DNA from: Cristatella mucedo
Taxonomy: Eukaryota > Bryozoa > Phylactolaemata > Cristatellidae
DNA: 64,000 nucleotides
Direction of reading: 5' to 3'
Assembly (NCBI GenBank): GCA_009760855.2
Contig: WPIO01000001.1
Span: 4,888,501-4,952,500 of the forward strand
The position numbers were made by a program, and so were the translations under genes. The notes under the pieces are model-generated. The model was not told where the DNA came from, searched no databases, and saw only the letters and a program-made list of their open reading frames with translations. Positions 55,901-64,000 of this stretch are shown here, piece after piece (within the stretch, counting starts at the first letter, position 1; every line of letters starts with the position of its first letter).

Positions 55901-56511
55901 AAATAAAAAAAATCCACAACTAACCGACTGACTGACAGAAAAAAAAAAACGAAAAACGACTGCCTACAGCCAATGGGTCCGGACACTAATCGGCTGCCAA
56001 CATGCTCAGGTTACATGCTAGCGACACTCAAGACCCTACAGGCTTGTGCACATCCGACTGCCCAGCATAATGTGTGCACATGCGGCAGCGTTCACGAGCA
56101 CGAAACTGAGAAGGGAGAGTTAGAAGGCACCAGAATGATGGTGACAAGTGCAGCTTACCGTGCTCAGCCCAAGGATCTGTTGCTTCATGGTTTCCTCTTC
56201 GTTGTAGCCCACCCATGGTGGCACGGCTGCCTCGGAGCGCTGCTGCCGCTCGCGCTTCTCATTGACGAATTTCTCTTGTTCTTTTGCAAAATCACCCAAA
56301 ATCGTCTATAAACATGCAGGAGGCATAACAAAATCAGCATCAGACCTATATTAGTAGAGGCTGACATCGATAAAGGCAACGTCTCCTACAGCCAATGGCA
56401 ACAAACTACATAGTGGCTACAAACCTACCTTCTCTCCAACAGATTTCTTGATTTCCAGGGCAGTGCTAGTGACCGTCTTGGTGGCTGCTTTACCAACACT
56501 CAGGAGATAGT
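36984..56511 (-). CDS. SYAP1: Synapse-associated protein 1 (BSD domain), 5' exon missing
   Basis: SYAP1 is a BSD-domain protein linked in animals to Akt signalling and synaptic function. Exons on the minus strand: 56511-56429, 56305-56159, 55001-54862, 50314-50220, 41008-40919, 37402-37235 and 37135-36984 (TAG). All are GT-AG and phases chain exactly, giving about 290 residues; human SYAP1 has 352, so roughly 60 N-terminal residues are unaccounted for. Hallmarks in order: [20 protein letters not shown] (amphipathic N-terminal helix), [37 protein letters not shown], then the BSD domain [30 protein letters not shown] joined to [20 protein letters not shown] (the FW pair typical of BSD), a variable acidic linker, [14 protein letters not shown], and the C-terminal [16 protein letters not shown]. 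The next to last intron is only 99 bp, others reach 9 kb, filled with repeats. The first exon was searched for up to 64 kb without success. Confidence 0.93.
37403..38511. other. SYAP1 intron, unassigned part
   Basis: No recognised element. Open frames at 37.4-37.8 and 38.2-38.45 kb have no family signature. Confidence 0.4.
38512..39280 (-). mobile_element. LINE family A fragment
   Basis: Reversed tail and antisense coding (SFGERAF-like near 38,880, [20 protein letters not shown] near 39,030, [18 protein letters not shown] near 39,110). 5' truncated near the NIAKI region. In a SYAP1 intron. Confidence 0.85.
39340..40245 (-). mobile_element. Fossil of an unclassified multi-copy protein family
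   Basis: Minus strand blocks: [20 protein letters not shown] (compare FAIPMVWREPxDHxxDCYFC), [20 protein letters not shown] (compare LFIDSSxxSLKxVLLHNGNK), HSMHLNEDY, and [17 protein letters not shown] with [10 protein letters not shown] (compare GGYTKYxCFLCLWDSR). From memory these belong to a large uncharacterised family repeated in several invertebrate genomes, presumably carried by a mobile element whose class I cannot name. The copy is broken in several places. It lies between two LINE fragments. Confidence 0.5.
40255..40335 (-). mobile_element. LINE family A 3' tail
   Basis: AATAATAATGAATTCGTACA, CCAAATCTCTTTCTAGGCAC and TTTACATTTGCTGCAAAGG; only the tail is left. Confidence 0.7.
40682..40830 (+). 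repeat. SINE family A, copy 4
   Basis: GGTAAGGTGCTTGACACAC, ATCGTGGGTTCATTTCCTGC (B box), TATTGCCCGTTTCAACTGG, TTGCTTAGGCTCAGCAACC and AAAATGAGGCTGTTGACCTAG. Confidence 0.6.
41590..42525 (-). mobile_element. LINE family B fragment
   Basis: Reversed tail GCAAGGAGAACTAAAACTCT then antisense C-terminal coding ([16 protein letters not shown] near 42,370, [17 protein letters not shown] near 42,420). Related to family A at protein level but with a different tail. In the 9 kb SYAP1 intron. Confidence 0.7.
42526..43639. other. SYAP1 intron, unassigned part
   Basis: CAGTGCTGGATTAAACCGGG at about 42,786 resembles one end of a hAT-type element, but no partner end was found. Otherwise nothing recognised. 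Confidence 0.35.
43640..43880 (+). mobile_element. Possible Tc1/mariner transposase end
   Basis: Near 43,655 the plus strand has SLNPIENF, reminiscent of the Tc1 motif SPDLNPIENLW, followed by Ser/Leu-rich sequence. Only this motif supports it. Confidence 0.35.
44268..44410 (-). repeat. SINE family A, copy 5
   Basis: Minus strand GGGTCTTAGCCCAGGAGATA, GATCGTGGTTTTGAGTCCTG, CAGTGGGCGATCTTTTATTG, GTGATAGCCGTAAAGGCTC. Confidence 0.65.
44455..45285 (+). mobile_element. LINE family B fragment, split by a SINE
   Basis: [10 protein letters not shown] then [10 protein letters not shown]-like, SFGDQTFS and [18 protein letters not shown] end the coding part near 44,830. The tail GTTGTAAAGCACTTGGATAG, AGATATAATTCTCTTAG lies after the SINE at 44,985-45,170. 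Confidence 0.7.
44985..45170 (+). repeat. SINE family A, copy 6
   Basis: GGTCTTAGCCCATGGGTAAG (A box), GTCGTTCGTTCGACTCCTGC (B box), GGCAATACTTTATTGCACAC, GGTGATAACTGCTAAGGCTC, ending in a T run. One of the clearest copies. Confidence 0.7.
45286..47035. other. SYAP1 intron, unassigned part
   Basis: Open frames at 45.34-45.58 and 46.17-46.52 kb are not recognised. GRPKRTWL near 46,210 resembles a motif in some LINE proteins but is too short to call. Confidence 0.35.
47040..47460 (+). mobile_element. Tc1/mariner transposase fossil
   Basis: [20 protein letters not shown] followed by [18 protein letters not shown] matches the Tc1 block HGGGSIMVWGCFSxxGTGxL then GIMNxxxYxxILQxNL. Further parts are unrecognisable. 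Confidence 0.5.
47461..49044. other. SYAP1 intron, unassigned part
   Basis: No gene recognised. Sequence becomes very AT-rich from 48,900 towards the MITE cluster. Confidence 0.35.
49045..49213. mobile_element. Foldback MITE 1
   Basis: Ends CAACTAGGGTTAGCTGAA (49,045-49,062) and its exact reverse complement (49,196-49,213). Inner arms ATGATTAGGATTACT and AGTAATCCTAATCAT also pair, so most of the 169 bp can fold. No coding. Confidence 0.8.
49411..49600. mobile_element. Foldback MITE 2
   Basis: Left ACTATATGTAACTCTCAACT then AGGGTTACT; right AGTAACCCTAGTTAGAGTTA then TATATATATAGTG, inverted. Shares the AACTAGGGTTA core with MITE 1. Confidence 0.75.
49614..49691. mobile_element. Foldback MITE 3
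   Basis: CATGCT...CCCCTGATTGGCTGGTTAG pairs exactly with CTAACCAGCCAATCAGGGG...AGCATG around an 18-base loop. Flanking TGTATATAGAG and CTCTATACA extend the stem. Confidence 0.8.
49705..49839. mobile_element. Foldback MITE 4
   Basis: 135 bp. CCCTAGTTGGATTG...ATAGTCGAATGGTA pairs with TACCATTCGACTAT...CAATCCAACTAGGG; inside, CACCCCTGATTGGCTG pairs with CAGCCAATCAGGGGTG. Shares its inner stem with MITE 3 and its ends with MITEs 1 and 2. A loose piece of the same right arm lies at 49,213-49,260. Confidence 0.85.
49911..49983. repeat. (CA)n microsatellite
   Basis: About 36 CA units, in the SYAP1 intron 240 bp from an exon. Confidence 0.95.
50315..50999. other. SYAP1 intron, unassigned part
   Basis: No repeat or exon recognised. 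Confidence 0.4.
51000..52240 (-). mobile_element. LINE family A 3' fragment split by a Tc1 element
   Basis: Reversed tail at 51,010-51,058 (GTATAGCACTATCAAACAAC, CCCTCTCTAGGCAGTTTACA) and the continuation from 52,040 (GCACAGTGTGAGCACGCATA, AGTTCCAGGGTTTGGGAGC). The Tc1 element lies between. Confidence 0.7.
51059..52039 (+). mobile_element. Tc1/mariner element with long inverted ends, internally deleted
   Basis: Flanked by TA on both sides. Outer ends: left AAAGTTTATACGCACCTGGT, right (reversed) AAAGTTTTTATGCACCTGGT. Similarity resumes inward (CGCTTGGCTTAG, GGCAACCGAGTTAATGGTTC versus AGCAACCGAGTCAACGGTTC, ATGTAAACAGAT), so the inverted ends reach about 180-250 bp. The middle encodes only the N-terminal DNA-binding part of a Tc1 transposase: [39 protein letters not shown]. 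The DDE catalytic domain is gone, so the copy depended on another element. Confidence 0.88.
52690..53230 (-). mobile_element. LINE family B fragment
   Basis: Reversed tail ATAGCACCATAAGCAAACTA, TTTTACAAATTGCTGCA then antisense C-terminal coding, ending near GCTTGATAGGGAGCCAATGC. Diverged. Confidence 0.65.
53985..54420 (+). mobile_element. LINE reverse transcriptase fragment, degraded
   Basis: Broken equivalents of [35 protein letters not shown] and [16 protein letters not shown] (consensus LKYGVPQGSVLGPxLF) appear in order across frames. Confidence 0.55.
54535..54800 (+). mobile_element. LINE family C 3' end
   Basis: Same 3' end as the 57.3 kb copy: [39 protein letters not shown]-like coding, GAGTGCGCTATACAAAACTC, CTGACGGAGATACA. 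Just downstream of a SYAP1 exon. Confidence 0.7.
55002..56158. other. SYAP1 intron
   Basis: No repeat or further exon recognised. Confidence 0.5.
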
Positions 56512-57227
56512 CTAGAAATGAGAAGTTGTGCCTCAAAAACAAAAAGTAATATATTGATCAATACGTACCTACGAAAGTACTAGCTTGTACCCTTGAAAAA
56601 TCAAGGAAAACACACTTTGCTTTGAAAGGCAGGCTTGAGTGTCCACTGACTGCCTTCACTAAGCTGGAAGTGCCAGTCGTAACTTCGGGCGACAGCAAAG
56701 GGGGTCGTAGCACAGACAGCACACACTTCCGGAATGCCAGGGCCACCGATTGAAAAACCTTTGTAAGTTCACAGTTCGGTGAAATTCTAGCGGTTCAATG
56801 TTCAATTTCAACTATGAGAGTGCATCTTTCAGCTACATGTGCAAATTAACAATTATCTCCCTTGTTTGACCATATCATTGCTTTACCGTCGTAGTACTAC
56901 TATAAATATAACATACAAGACTCAATGCAGACATGACATCAGTGACTGTGATGGAGGACTAATTAACAAAACCTAGATTACTATAGAGATAGATGTTAAG
57001 TATATCATAGACCTGTACATATAATAAGTCAATACTTTTATGTTTTGATGGAGTCAAACAGTGTCAGGCAACTAAAAGTGGGATAATAATAGTTAAATAT
57101 TAAAACAAGCAAACAAAATTTCTTTGTAGGCAGTTTATATATGCTGGAATGGAAGCGTGTCATTTCTTTAATACTGTCCTGCCACCCTCGGGAGCCGAAC
57201 TCATTCATGACTTGCTAAAAAATAGAG
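56512..57227. other. Upstream of the first certain SYAP1 exon
   Basis: Should be the 5' intron of SYAP1. The open frame at 56.56-56.75 kb on the minus strand shows no similarity to the SYAP1 N-terminus. A short LINE-like tail (TTTCTTTGTAGGCAGTTTAT) is at 57,118. Confidence 0.4.
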
Positions 57228-57660
57228 TTGGTGCAATGCCGACTCCCTATTTCAATGGTCAAACTGCCTATGCAGGCTGGAATTAGGATTAGCAAAGGGG
57301 CAAATTTTTGGCTGCAACCCGCACATTTGGCGACAGAAGCTTTAGCTCTGCAGGTCCTAGACTGTGGAACTCGCTTCCACAATTCTTGCTCAACGACATC
57401 TACTCTCCTACTGTCGACTATGGCACATCTTTTTCAGCGGTCCTGAGCTGCTACTTCTATGCTACTCATTACCTCAACTTCTCTCCTGACTCTGCTTTGC
57501 TTCCCACTTTCTCTTTGTTGCGTGAGACGAAGTCTGTTGGCTACCGAATGCGTACCGAAAGCGGCTTAGGCTCTGAGTGCGCTATACAAATCTCTCCTGC
57601 GTAACACCCACATGGTCTTTATGTCTTAGTGGAGTTACAAACGGAGATACATACATTTGC
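57228..57660 (+). mobile_element. LINE family C 3' end
   Basis: Encodes RTFGDRSFSSAGPRLWNSLP, the conserved C-terminal block of CR1/L2-like LINEs, then [20 protein letters not shown]. The 3' end GGAGTTACAAACGGAGATAC is shared with copies at 7.9, 17.4 and 54.7 kb. Confidence 0.8.
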
Positions 57661-57744
57661 GTTGGAGTGCCGTCAGTACCAGCAACGACTGTTGTATGGC
57701 TGGTGCACTGCCTGCACCAGTGGAGGTCATTGCTGCACTGTCCC

Positions 57745-58500
57745 TACTCAGGTCTACATTTAGGTCACTTCATTCTTTGGCTCCAGCCTATCTCTCAGAT
57801 CTACTCCCTCACCAGGTCAAGCATCGTACCACCCGCTTTTCGGAATCCAACAGTCTCCCAATACCTCGTACAAACCTCAAATCCTTTGGAGACCGTGCAT
57901 TTAGTTCGTATGCTCCCAAAGCCTGGAACTCCCTCCTGACTTGCGTCGGAACATCCTCAGACTTGACCACATTTAAAAAGAACCTAACAACACACCTATT
58001 TAGGACAGCATTTAGCGGGTCCCTGTGATTCGTCCTTCATGTGCTTATAATAATAACAATAACAATAATAATAATGCACTTGATAAAGCGCCCTCAGAGA
58101 ACTCAATCTCTTTCTAGGCGCTTTACATTTGCTGCAAAGGAAAATGCAATTGAATGGTGAGTAATATCATGCTTGATAAACAAACAAAATGAATATCATG
58201 GTTAGGGATGGCATGCACAGGGTCAGCAGGCAAATGTGGTTAGTGGCAGCATGCACAGTGTCAGCACGCATAAGCACACGAAGGACGAATCTTATGCGTG
58301 CTGACACTGTGCATGCTGCCACTAACCACATTTGCATGCTGACCCTGTGCATATCACCCCTAACCACGTTGTTTATGTTGTTTATCAAGCATGATATTAC
58401 TCGCGATTCAATCGCGTTTCCCTGTGCAGCAAATGTCAAGCGCCTAGGAACAGATTGAGTTCTCCGAGGGCGCGTTATCAAGTGCATTATTATTATTATT
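57745..58500 (+). mobile_element. LINE family A copy interrupted by a second copy
   Basis: Coding [20 protein letters not shown] to [14 protein letters not shown] runs to 58,028; the 3' UTR stops at CATGTGCTTAT (58,048) and resumes at CTTATGCGTGCTGACAC (58,291), ending in the tail hairpin and (ATT)n at 58,500. The coding part is open for over 80 codons. Confidence 0.88.
58049..58290 (-). mobile_element. Young LINE family A insertion, antisense, 242 bp
   Basis: A 5'-truncated copy in reverse orientation: (AAT)n-like tail, GCACTTGATAAAGCGCCCTC, ... GCACACGAAGGACGAAT. Flanked by the 5-bp target duplication CTTAT (58,044-58,048 and 58,291-58,295). Confidence 0.85.
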
Positions 58501-60501
58501 AGGTCTGGTGGTTTGCTGGAGCCATCTGATGCAAATGGCTCACTTCGAAGAATCTCAATTTTTCAGCACGAGTCTCTGTAGAGTCCTACCCAGACGTGGT
58601 GTGAGAGTTAACAGCCAGGGCAAACAGGAGCAAACTTGGAGCTTTCTTCCGATGGGCTGACAATCTCGATTACTGTAGCGATCTACACGTCTTCGCAAAC
58701 GAGACCGTACGACAGCCGATAGTCTGCATAGCTGTTGGTGGAACAGCCTTTTATGCTTCATTAAACACAGCATTACACATTCGAATGCTGCACGTGAAGC
58801 ACAACCTGTAATATCGAGTGAAGGGATTCTTGATTTGACTGTGGGTCAACTGAATCAAACTCGGGTTGAAACTCACAACACGAAACCCGACACAACAGCT
58901 AGATAGCACTCTCAGGGATTCACTTCAAAGGCGTAAACAACACAAGCACCTCTTTATCTGCCTTGTTCATCCAACTGAATGTAGCCATTGATGTTTTATA
59001 GGAGTTTATAGTACTTGAACAGTGAGCATGCAAAGCTTGACTGAACCAAGCCATATCTGCATGAAATGAAAAAGCTTATGGGAGGGCCATCCGCCAATAC
59101 CTCGGTACCAATGATGCTTTAGTTACAATCAGTACACCAGGGACAGAAATTTAAATAAATATGTTATTAATAAATACATAGATCTACACATATATACATA
59201 CAGCTTTGCAAAGTACTTGGAGTCAAATTACGAATCTAATGAATCCTGAACTACTAAGGCATGGAGGTAATTCATCAAAAAAGCAAGAGACCGTGGCTAA
59301 TGGCCAGGCAAGGGGCAGATGATTGTCGGATGAAAGCTCTACAATGAGTAGAGAAAAAACCCCAACCACTTCACAGCAGGAGGACAACCTATAAGAAGCA
59401 AGACCTACCACGATGCCTTGGCAACCCTTTCCTCTGAGGTATGACCAACCAAGTTGCCCTAGCTGGCCAATCCTCCCAAGCTAGTGGCAGAGCACACGGT
59501 AGCAGCTGGTCTGCACGATTGCTTGGCAGCCAGCAATGACAAAGACCCTTTGCTAGCCGAAATGGGTACTGCCCGATTGCCAGTCGACCAGGCTAGCTCA
59601 GCCAGCTATTCAACAAAGTCCCATTGAAAATCAGAGAAAGGCCGATCGTTAGGGGTGCTGGTGACATAGTCGAAGTGCAAATACGATCTTTGATCTTAGA
59701 CATAATGGGTGAGAGGCCTACAAGTCATCACGAGTGAAACAACCATAATTGAGAGGTGATAATGATATATCTGAAGAGTGACACGGTCGTGTCCGATATA
59801 CTGGTGCACTCGGCACTGCATCTTGCAGTCAAAATGCATTTCAGAGCTCAAGGCCAGCTATACATACAACAAGGCAAGTGAGAAATCTACAAAAAGCAAG
59901 CACAAGGTCCACTGCTATGGCTACAAATATAGTCAAATCTTGCCTACACAGCTACAACCAATGCAATCGATAGCAATTGTTAGTTAATTGTTAGTTACTG
60001 GATATTGCAGCAAATGCACTAATCCAGTAGCTTAAGGAACAGGTCATTGGTCTCAGGCAGACTTGAGCTAGTTGTCTAGGGTATCACTTTTCTAGATAGC
60101 GCCACCAAACAGCATTAAAGTGATAATGCCATAACATAGCCCTAAGCTGAAGTTTTCACCTCGGCACAGACCCATATCCAATGACGATGATAATTATGAT
60201 GACAGGTGTTAACATCGCTAACAGATCTATGAGGAACCTCTAGAAAAAGTTGCTTGAATACAACACATATTTATGCATACATACATACATACATACATAC
60301 ACGGAATAGCATCACTAGGTGTGACACAATTCTGGAGCTTGAGTTGGGGTGCTGAGAACACGGTGACAGGGCCCAATCCTATGGAGAAATACGTTCGGTG
60401 AGATGCAAAGACAAGCTCGTACTTAGAGGTAGAGTCTAGCTCACGTGGCCTCGGTTTGATGGCCTTTTAGAACCACTCTCATACCAGATGTCAGTGCTCT
60501 G
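58501..60501. other. Unassigned 2 kb
   Basis: No gene recognised. A short (ATAC)n run is at 60,276-60,301. Confidence 0.4.
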
Positions 60502-60852
60502 ATGTCTGCAGAGAACATTTTTAATGGATATTCCTTTCCCGGTTGGGATGGCAAACTCAAAGGTGTGAGGAAACCATGGAATATTTTGTCACCAAAGTTA
60601 GGGAATGGTGTAGCTGGGCACCCAATGAATTTAGTTTTGCTGACTGCCAGGTACACATGTAAGATTTTTATGACCAAGCACAACTTGCTACTAGTTCGAT
60701 ACAATCTGAAAATGGATAAAAAAGCCATATTTTTTCAAGAAAAAGAAGCAGCTCTTTTAGAACCAGCAATCATCAGTATGGTTCCCATCGCCAATGGTGT
60801 CGTTGGCTCACCAGTGCCAGTGCTAGTTGCTCCTGTGCTTACTAAGAGCTAA
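60502..60852 (+). CDS. Unidentified ORF, 116 codons
   Basis: Starts at a true ATG and reads MSAENIFNGYSFPGWDGK, PKLGNGVAGHPMNLVLLTAR, YTCKIFMTKHNLLLVRYNLK, ending VVGSPVPVLVAPVLTKS. Composition is protein-like and there is no repeat signature, but the opposite strand is also open over much of the stretch and no family is recognised. It may be part of a transposon protein or chance. Confidence 0.25.
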   Translation: MSAENIFNGYSFPGWDGKLKGVRKPWNILSPKLGNGVAGHPMNLVLLTARYTCKIFMTKHNLLLVRYNLKMDKKAIFFQEKEAALLEPAIISMVPIANGVVGSPVPVLVAPVLTKS

Positions 60853-60896
60853 GCTATAGCAACCCACAGAAAGACACACAAAGACTGTGTGCATAA

Positions 60897-60913
60897 ACAC
60901 ACACACACACACA

Positions 60914-60953
<40 letters not shown>

Positions 60954-60956
60954 TAC
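60897..60956. repeat. (CA)n microsatellite
   Basis: CA repeats with one GA interruption, just after the unidentified ORF. Confidence 0.95.
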
Positions 60957-61039
60957 AAATATGTATGCCATGTATGTTGCAGGACTACTACTGGCACAGC
61001 TCTTCATTTGCTCTTCCACATCACATACCACCCACCGAA

Positions 61040-61207
61040 TAGTAATAACAATAATAATAATACACTTGATAAAGTGCCCACAGAGAACTCAATCTCTTTC
61101 TAAGGACTTTACATTTGCTGAATGGTGAGTGGAAATATCGTGCTTGATAAACAACATGAATAACATGGTTAGGGGTGACATACACAGAGTCAGCATGCAT
61201 AAGCACA
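61040..61207 (-). mobile_element. LINE family A 3' tail fragment
   Basis: TAATAACAATAATAATAATA, CACTTGATAAAGTGCCCACA, GAGAACTCAATCTCTTTCT, then GGTTAGGGGTGACATACACA. 5' truncated after about 165 bp. Confidence 0.8.
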
Positions 61208-63759
61208 AAAGAGAGGCTACTGTCTGTCAGCAAGCACCCCTGCTCAAATGCACTAGAGCTAGGTCTATACTCGGAGCTGTCTCTTGTCCCCATTCTAAAA
61301 AGGCACCTCACAAGATACGGAAGAGCAAAATCACAAACCAGAATACATACTTTGAGAGCAGCACACTTTGGTAGCAGCAGAACTACACAATGCAAAACAG
61401 CTTTGCCTGGATGCAAAGTCACTACTACAAGTATGCTGGTCACTTGCTGCTGCCCACACTTCGACGGTTCTCCAAAGTAAGACAGCTAGGGTCACGTACA
61501 GCACATACAACTGGTATGCATTTACCTAGGGGGAAACCAAGATTTTGGCCTAGGAGGCCAACAACTTTACCTTGCATGGCATGCCATATGGTTAAGATCT
61601 TCACTTCGAAATCCAAAACAAAGGTTCTTTAGTACCTCTGAAAACTATTTTAAACGTGTATTACAATTATATACTTTTAAGCATGTCTTAACTTTTAAAA
61701 TGTTTTGGGAGAGCAAAAAATGCGCAAAAACCATGTCATTCGGCTGCCCTCTTCACTAAAAAGAAGTTTGAAGGTCGTGGTTGCAGCCTTGTAGATTAGC
61801 GGGCCCCTTTTGACTATTTAAATAAAAATATAGCTAGCAAGTGTAAAAATAGTGACCGGCTCCTGATGAAAATGATATCTATCCCCTTCTGAAAAACCAC
61901 AGGCTGAATGTGTATGCCGATTTGGTGGTTCTAGAGTGTTTCCCAACTAAAAAATGGGATGCCGCTCCCCTTTTCCAAACCCGGAGAAGCACATCGAATC
62001 TGCAAACCGACGCCACTTGCAAATGCCAGGCAACCCTACAGTTGCTCTCCGAATCTGGTTTTTAGCATCACGATAACTTCACGGCAACAATATTTTCTAG
62101 CAAATATTTTACTTCTTTAACAACTTTAAATATATTCTGGAAGCAGCCTGATTCTGTGCATCGAATGAGTGCCGACCAAACTAGACCATCAACCAGTCTA
62201 TCTAAAAATAAAATTAAAATTAGTTGTACCCCATTCTGAGAGGGGAGTCTGAATGTCCCCAGCAAAGGAGTACCACACATAAGCCTTTTTACATGTCGTC
62301 TAAAAAGAGACTTATACAAGCCGTTTCTTTAGCTCCACTAAAAATTGTGTTTCCATTTTAGAAGAGACTGAAGTTATGCTGCCTAAGGTAAGCCACCCGA
62401 AAGCCTACGCATATCTACCCAAAGCAGGAGAAATTTGTAATCCATTTTGGAGAATCTGAAGCTGCTCACAGAGGGCGTGCTGCTCACTGGGCCACTTTTG
62501 CTAGATCTGCCTAAAAAAGAACTACATCTTTGGCGCCTCTAGAAATGTAAAAAGTCACACCTGTCTAGCAGCCTTTATAGCAGCATTTAAAAAAGATAGA
62601 TCCTTTCTGATGAAACATCTTGAATAGGCAAGCCAAAGGCATGCAGGCCACATAAACCTCTACGGCAAATGAGCCTCTACAACCACTAAGCCTAGCAGCC
62701 CCTAGGCTGGAATACTGGCACCTACCCAGGCAGGTCTACCAGGCTTCCAAGGGGATGGGCTACTAGAGTTTTCTACGACAATGAGTTGGGACCTGAAAAG
62801 TTACAGCAGCCTGGTCCCACCCCTTCAGCCAGATCCAGGCTCCACTGCTGCATGACTTCAGCCGTCTTCCAATGCCCTTGGCTGCTGCAGCCCCTTAATA
62901 TGCTACTAACACATCCACAGGCAAGGACACTAGCCAAAGGACTCAGCAGTGTACAAGCTGACAAAAAAGTAGACCCACTGATCAATAACGAGAGTTGCAG
63001 CACTTAGCACATTGCACAGGCCAAGGACAGCCTGAGGGGGGCATATATAAAGGAATGAGATCCATGCGGATAATTTAATTAACGAAAAAGGAGAAATCAA
63101 TGACCATTTAACACTTTTGAGGCAATGTGAGGAACAGCAAAACAGCAAAACAGCTGGAAAGAATGGAAAGAACTCTGTGCATTCTCACGTGCCGATACAT
63201 AGCAAGACAGGGCTAAGAAGCCGACTGTTCGGCTAAGGGTAAGGCATTCTCAAGAAATTTAGCATTTGCTTTGCATTATTTAAGACATGAGCCGTGGCTA
63301 ACCAATGGGTACTAGGAGATCAACATTCGATGTGCACAACCTTACAATACGATTACAGTGAGTCGTCTACAGTTAGTAAGTTTTATTCTAATCCACACAA
63401 CTGACAAATGTTGGAACACAAGTAGCACTGAAATCCCAAATTAAACGTTCAAAAAAAGGCACATAGATGCAACAAAAACCTGGTACCACAGGGGAACATT
63501 GTTAAAACCTGTCCAGCTAGCTAGTTGCTGCTGCATCCAGACACTGACTTGCTATAGTCGAAGCCATAACAATGGGGGATAAGCCGAGATGCATGAACTA
63601 GAGAGTCCCATGAGCGACATGAAAAACCGTCAAGAAATCTATGGGGATAATAAAATGAAACAATGGTCCACGATCGAACAATATCAGATGCAACACAATC
63701 TAACAACGGTTTAGAGTTGCGGCTACTGGGGAGACAAATAGTAGCCATCCTTTGAGGGA
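61208..63759. other. Unassigned 2.5 kb
   Basis: No transposon or exon recognised. An AATAAA on the minus strand at about 63,380 could serve the frame at the right edge. Open frames near 62.07-62.32 and 62.77-63.15 kb have no signature. Confidence 0.35.
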
Positions 63760-63999
63760 TTACCATGTTCGACTTCCCCCAACCCCAATGAGGCACACAG
63801 CTGTGCAGCCACAGATCCAGGCCAAAAATGCATTCTGGGGAGCTTCATGGGAGTTCATTACTGAGAGCACCACTGTACAAAAACGCTTGACGAGAGAAAG
63901 AGCCATCGAGAAAAAAAGTAATACGATAGTGCTTATTAAAACAGCAGGCATCGAGATGAGCGTTCCCAAGATAACTATAGCAAGCAGAGGTTCAGGTGG
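63760..63999 (-). CDS. Possible C-terminal exon of a membrane protein, partial
   Basis: The minus strand is open from the window edge to a stop at 63,760. It reads PPEPLLAIVILGTLISMPAV, then LISTIVLLFFSMALSLVKRF: a hydrophobic segment followed by a basic end, as in a transmembrane helix. A second, weaker hydrophobic stretch (AFLAWICGCTAVCLIGVGG) follows. No family recognised; the 5' part is outside the window. Confidence 0.3.
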   Translation of the reverse strand, partial: PPEPLLAIVILGTLISMPAVLISTIVLLFFSMALSLVKRFCTVVLSVMNSHEAPQNAFLAWICGCTAVCLIGVGGSRTW

Positions 64000-64000
64000 G

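Noticed and set aside
59020-59066. Minus-strand ATG after an acceptor-like TTTCATGCAG (MAWFSQALHAHC)
   Set aside because: Frame runs to a stop without a donor of the right phase and shows no SYAP1 similarity.
59395-59640. Minus-strand stretch ending at a strong donor GTAGGT as the missing SYAP1 first exon
   Set aside because: The in-phase translation (ending RKGLPRHR) has no similarity to SYAP1 N-termini and no start codon in a sensible place.

Overview
This is nuclear DNA of an intron-rich invertebrate animal. Three recognisable host genes (taxilin, ribosomal protein RPS4, SYAP1) all have GT-AG introns, RPS4 has a pyrimidine-tract (TOP) start and an AATAAA signal, and most of the rest is LINEs, tRNA-like SINEs, hAT, Tc1/mariner and Tigger transposons, foldback elements and microsatellites. 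I cannot place the phylum from the sequence alone. Bacterial features such as operons, ribosome binding sites and CRISPR arrays are absent.

Layout. 1-1.06 kb: decayed Tigger/pogo transposase (minus), followed by a 15-bp minisatellite. 2-3.1 kb: SINEs and a short hAT-type MITE. 3.4-10.8 kb (probably to 20.3 kb): a taxilin gene on the minus strand, at least 11 exons, with a duplicated cysteine motif in its tail. Its long 5' intron holds a hAT element with both ends and target duplications preserved (13.88-16.18 kb), a Tc1 fossil and LINE pieces. 20.5-23.15 kb: RPS4 on the plus strand, six exons, about 210-230 bp from the putative first taxilin exon, suggesting a shared divergent promoter. 23.6-36.5 kb: repeat-rich. 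It contains the best-preserved LINE (24.84-26.53 kb), which splits an unidentified reading frame; a degraded ZMYM/hAT-like fossil; a 1.4-kb field of 10-bp repeats whose orientation flips, resembling Drosophila Foldback elements; large inverted LINE pairs; and a CpG-rich patch with a possible mitochondrial presequence. 37.0-56.5 kb: SYAP1 (synapse-associated protein 1, BSD domain) on the minus strand, seven exons found and the N-terminal exon missing; its introns carry many LINE, SINE and Tc1 copies, a foldback MITE cluster and CA repeats. 56.5-64 kb: mostly repeats and unassigned sequence, with a possible membrane-protein exon entering from the right edge.

The genes are ordinary housekeeping genes (translation, syntaxin-linked vesicle traffic, signalling adaptor) and show no sign of working as one system. 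The informative part is the repeat biology: one LINE family (A) whose 3' stem-loop is copied by a SINE, nested insertions with readable target duplications, and several independent foldback structures. I did not find a defence-like or otherwise clearly new multi-gene system.
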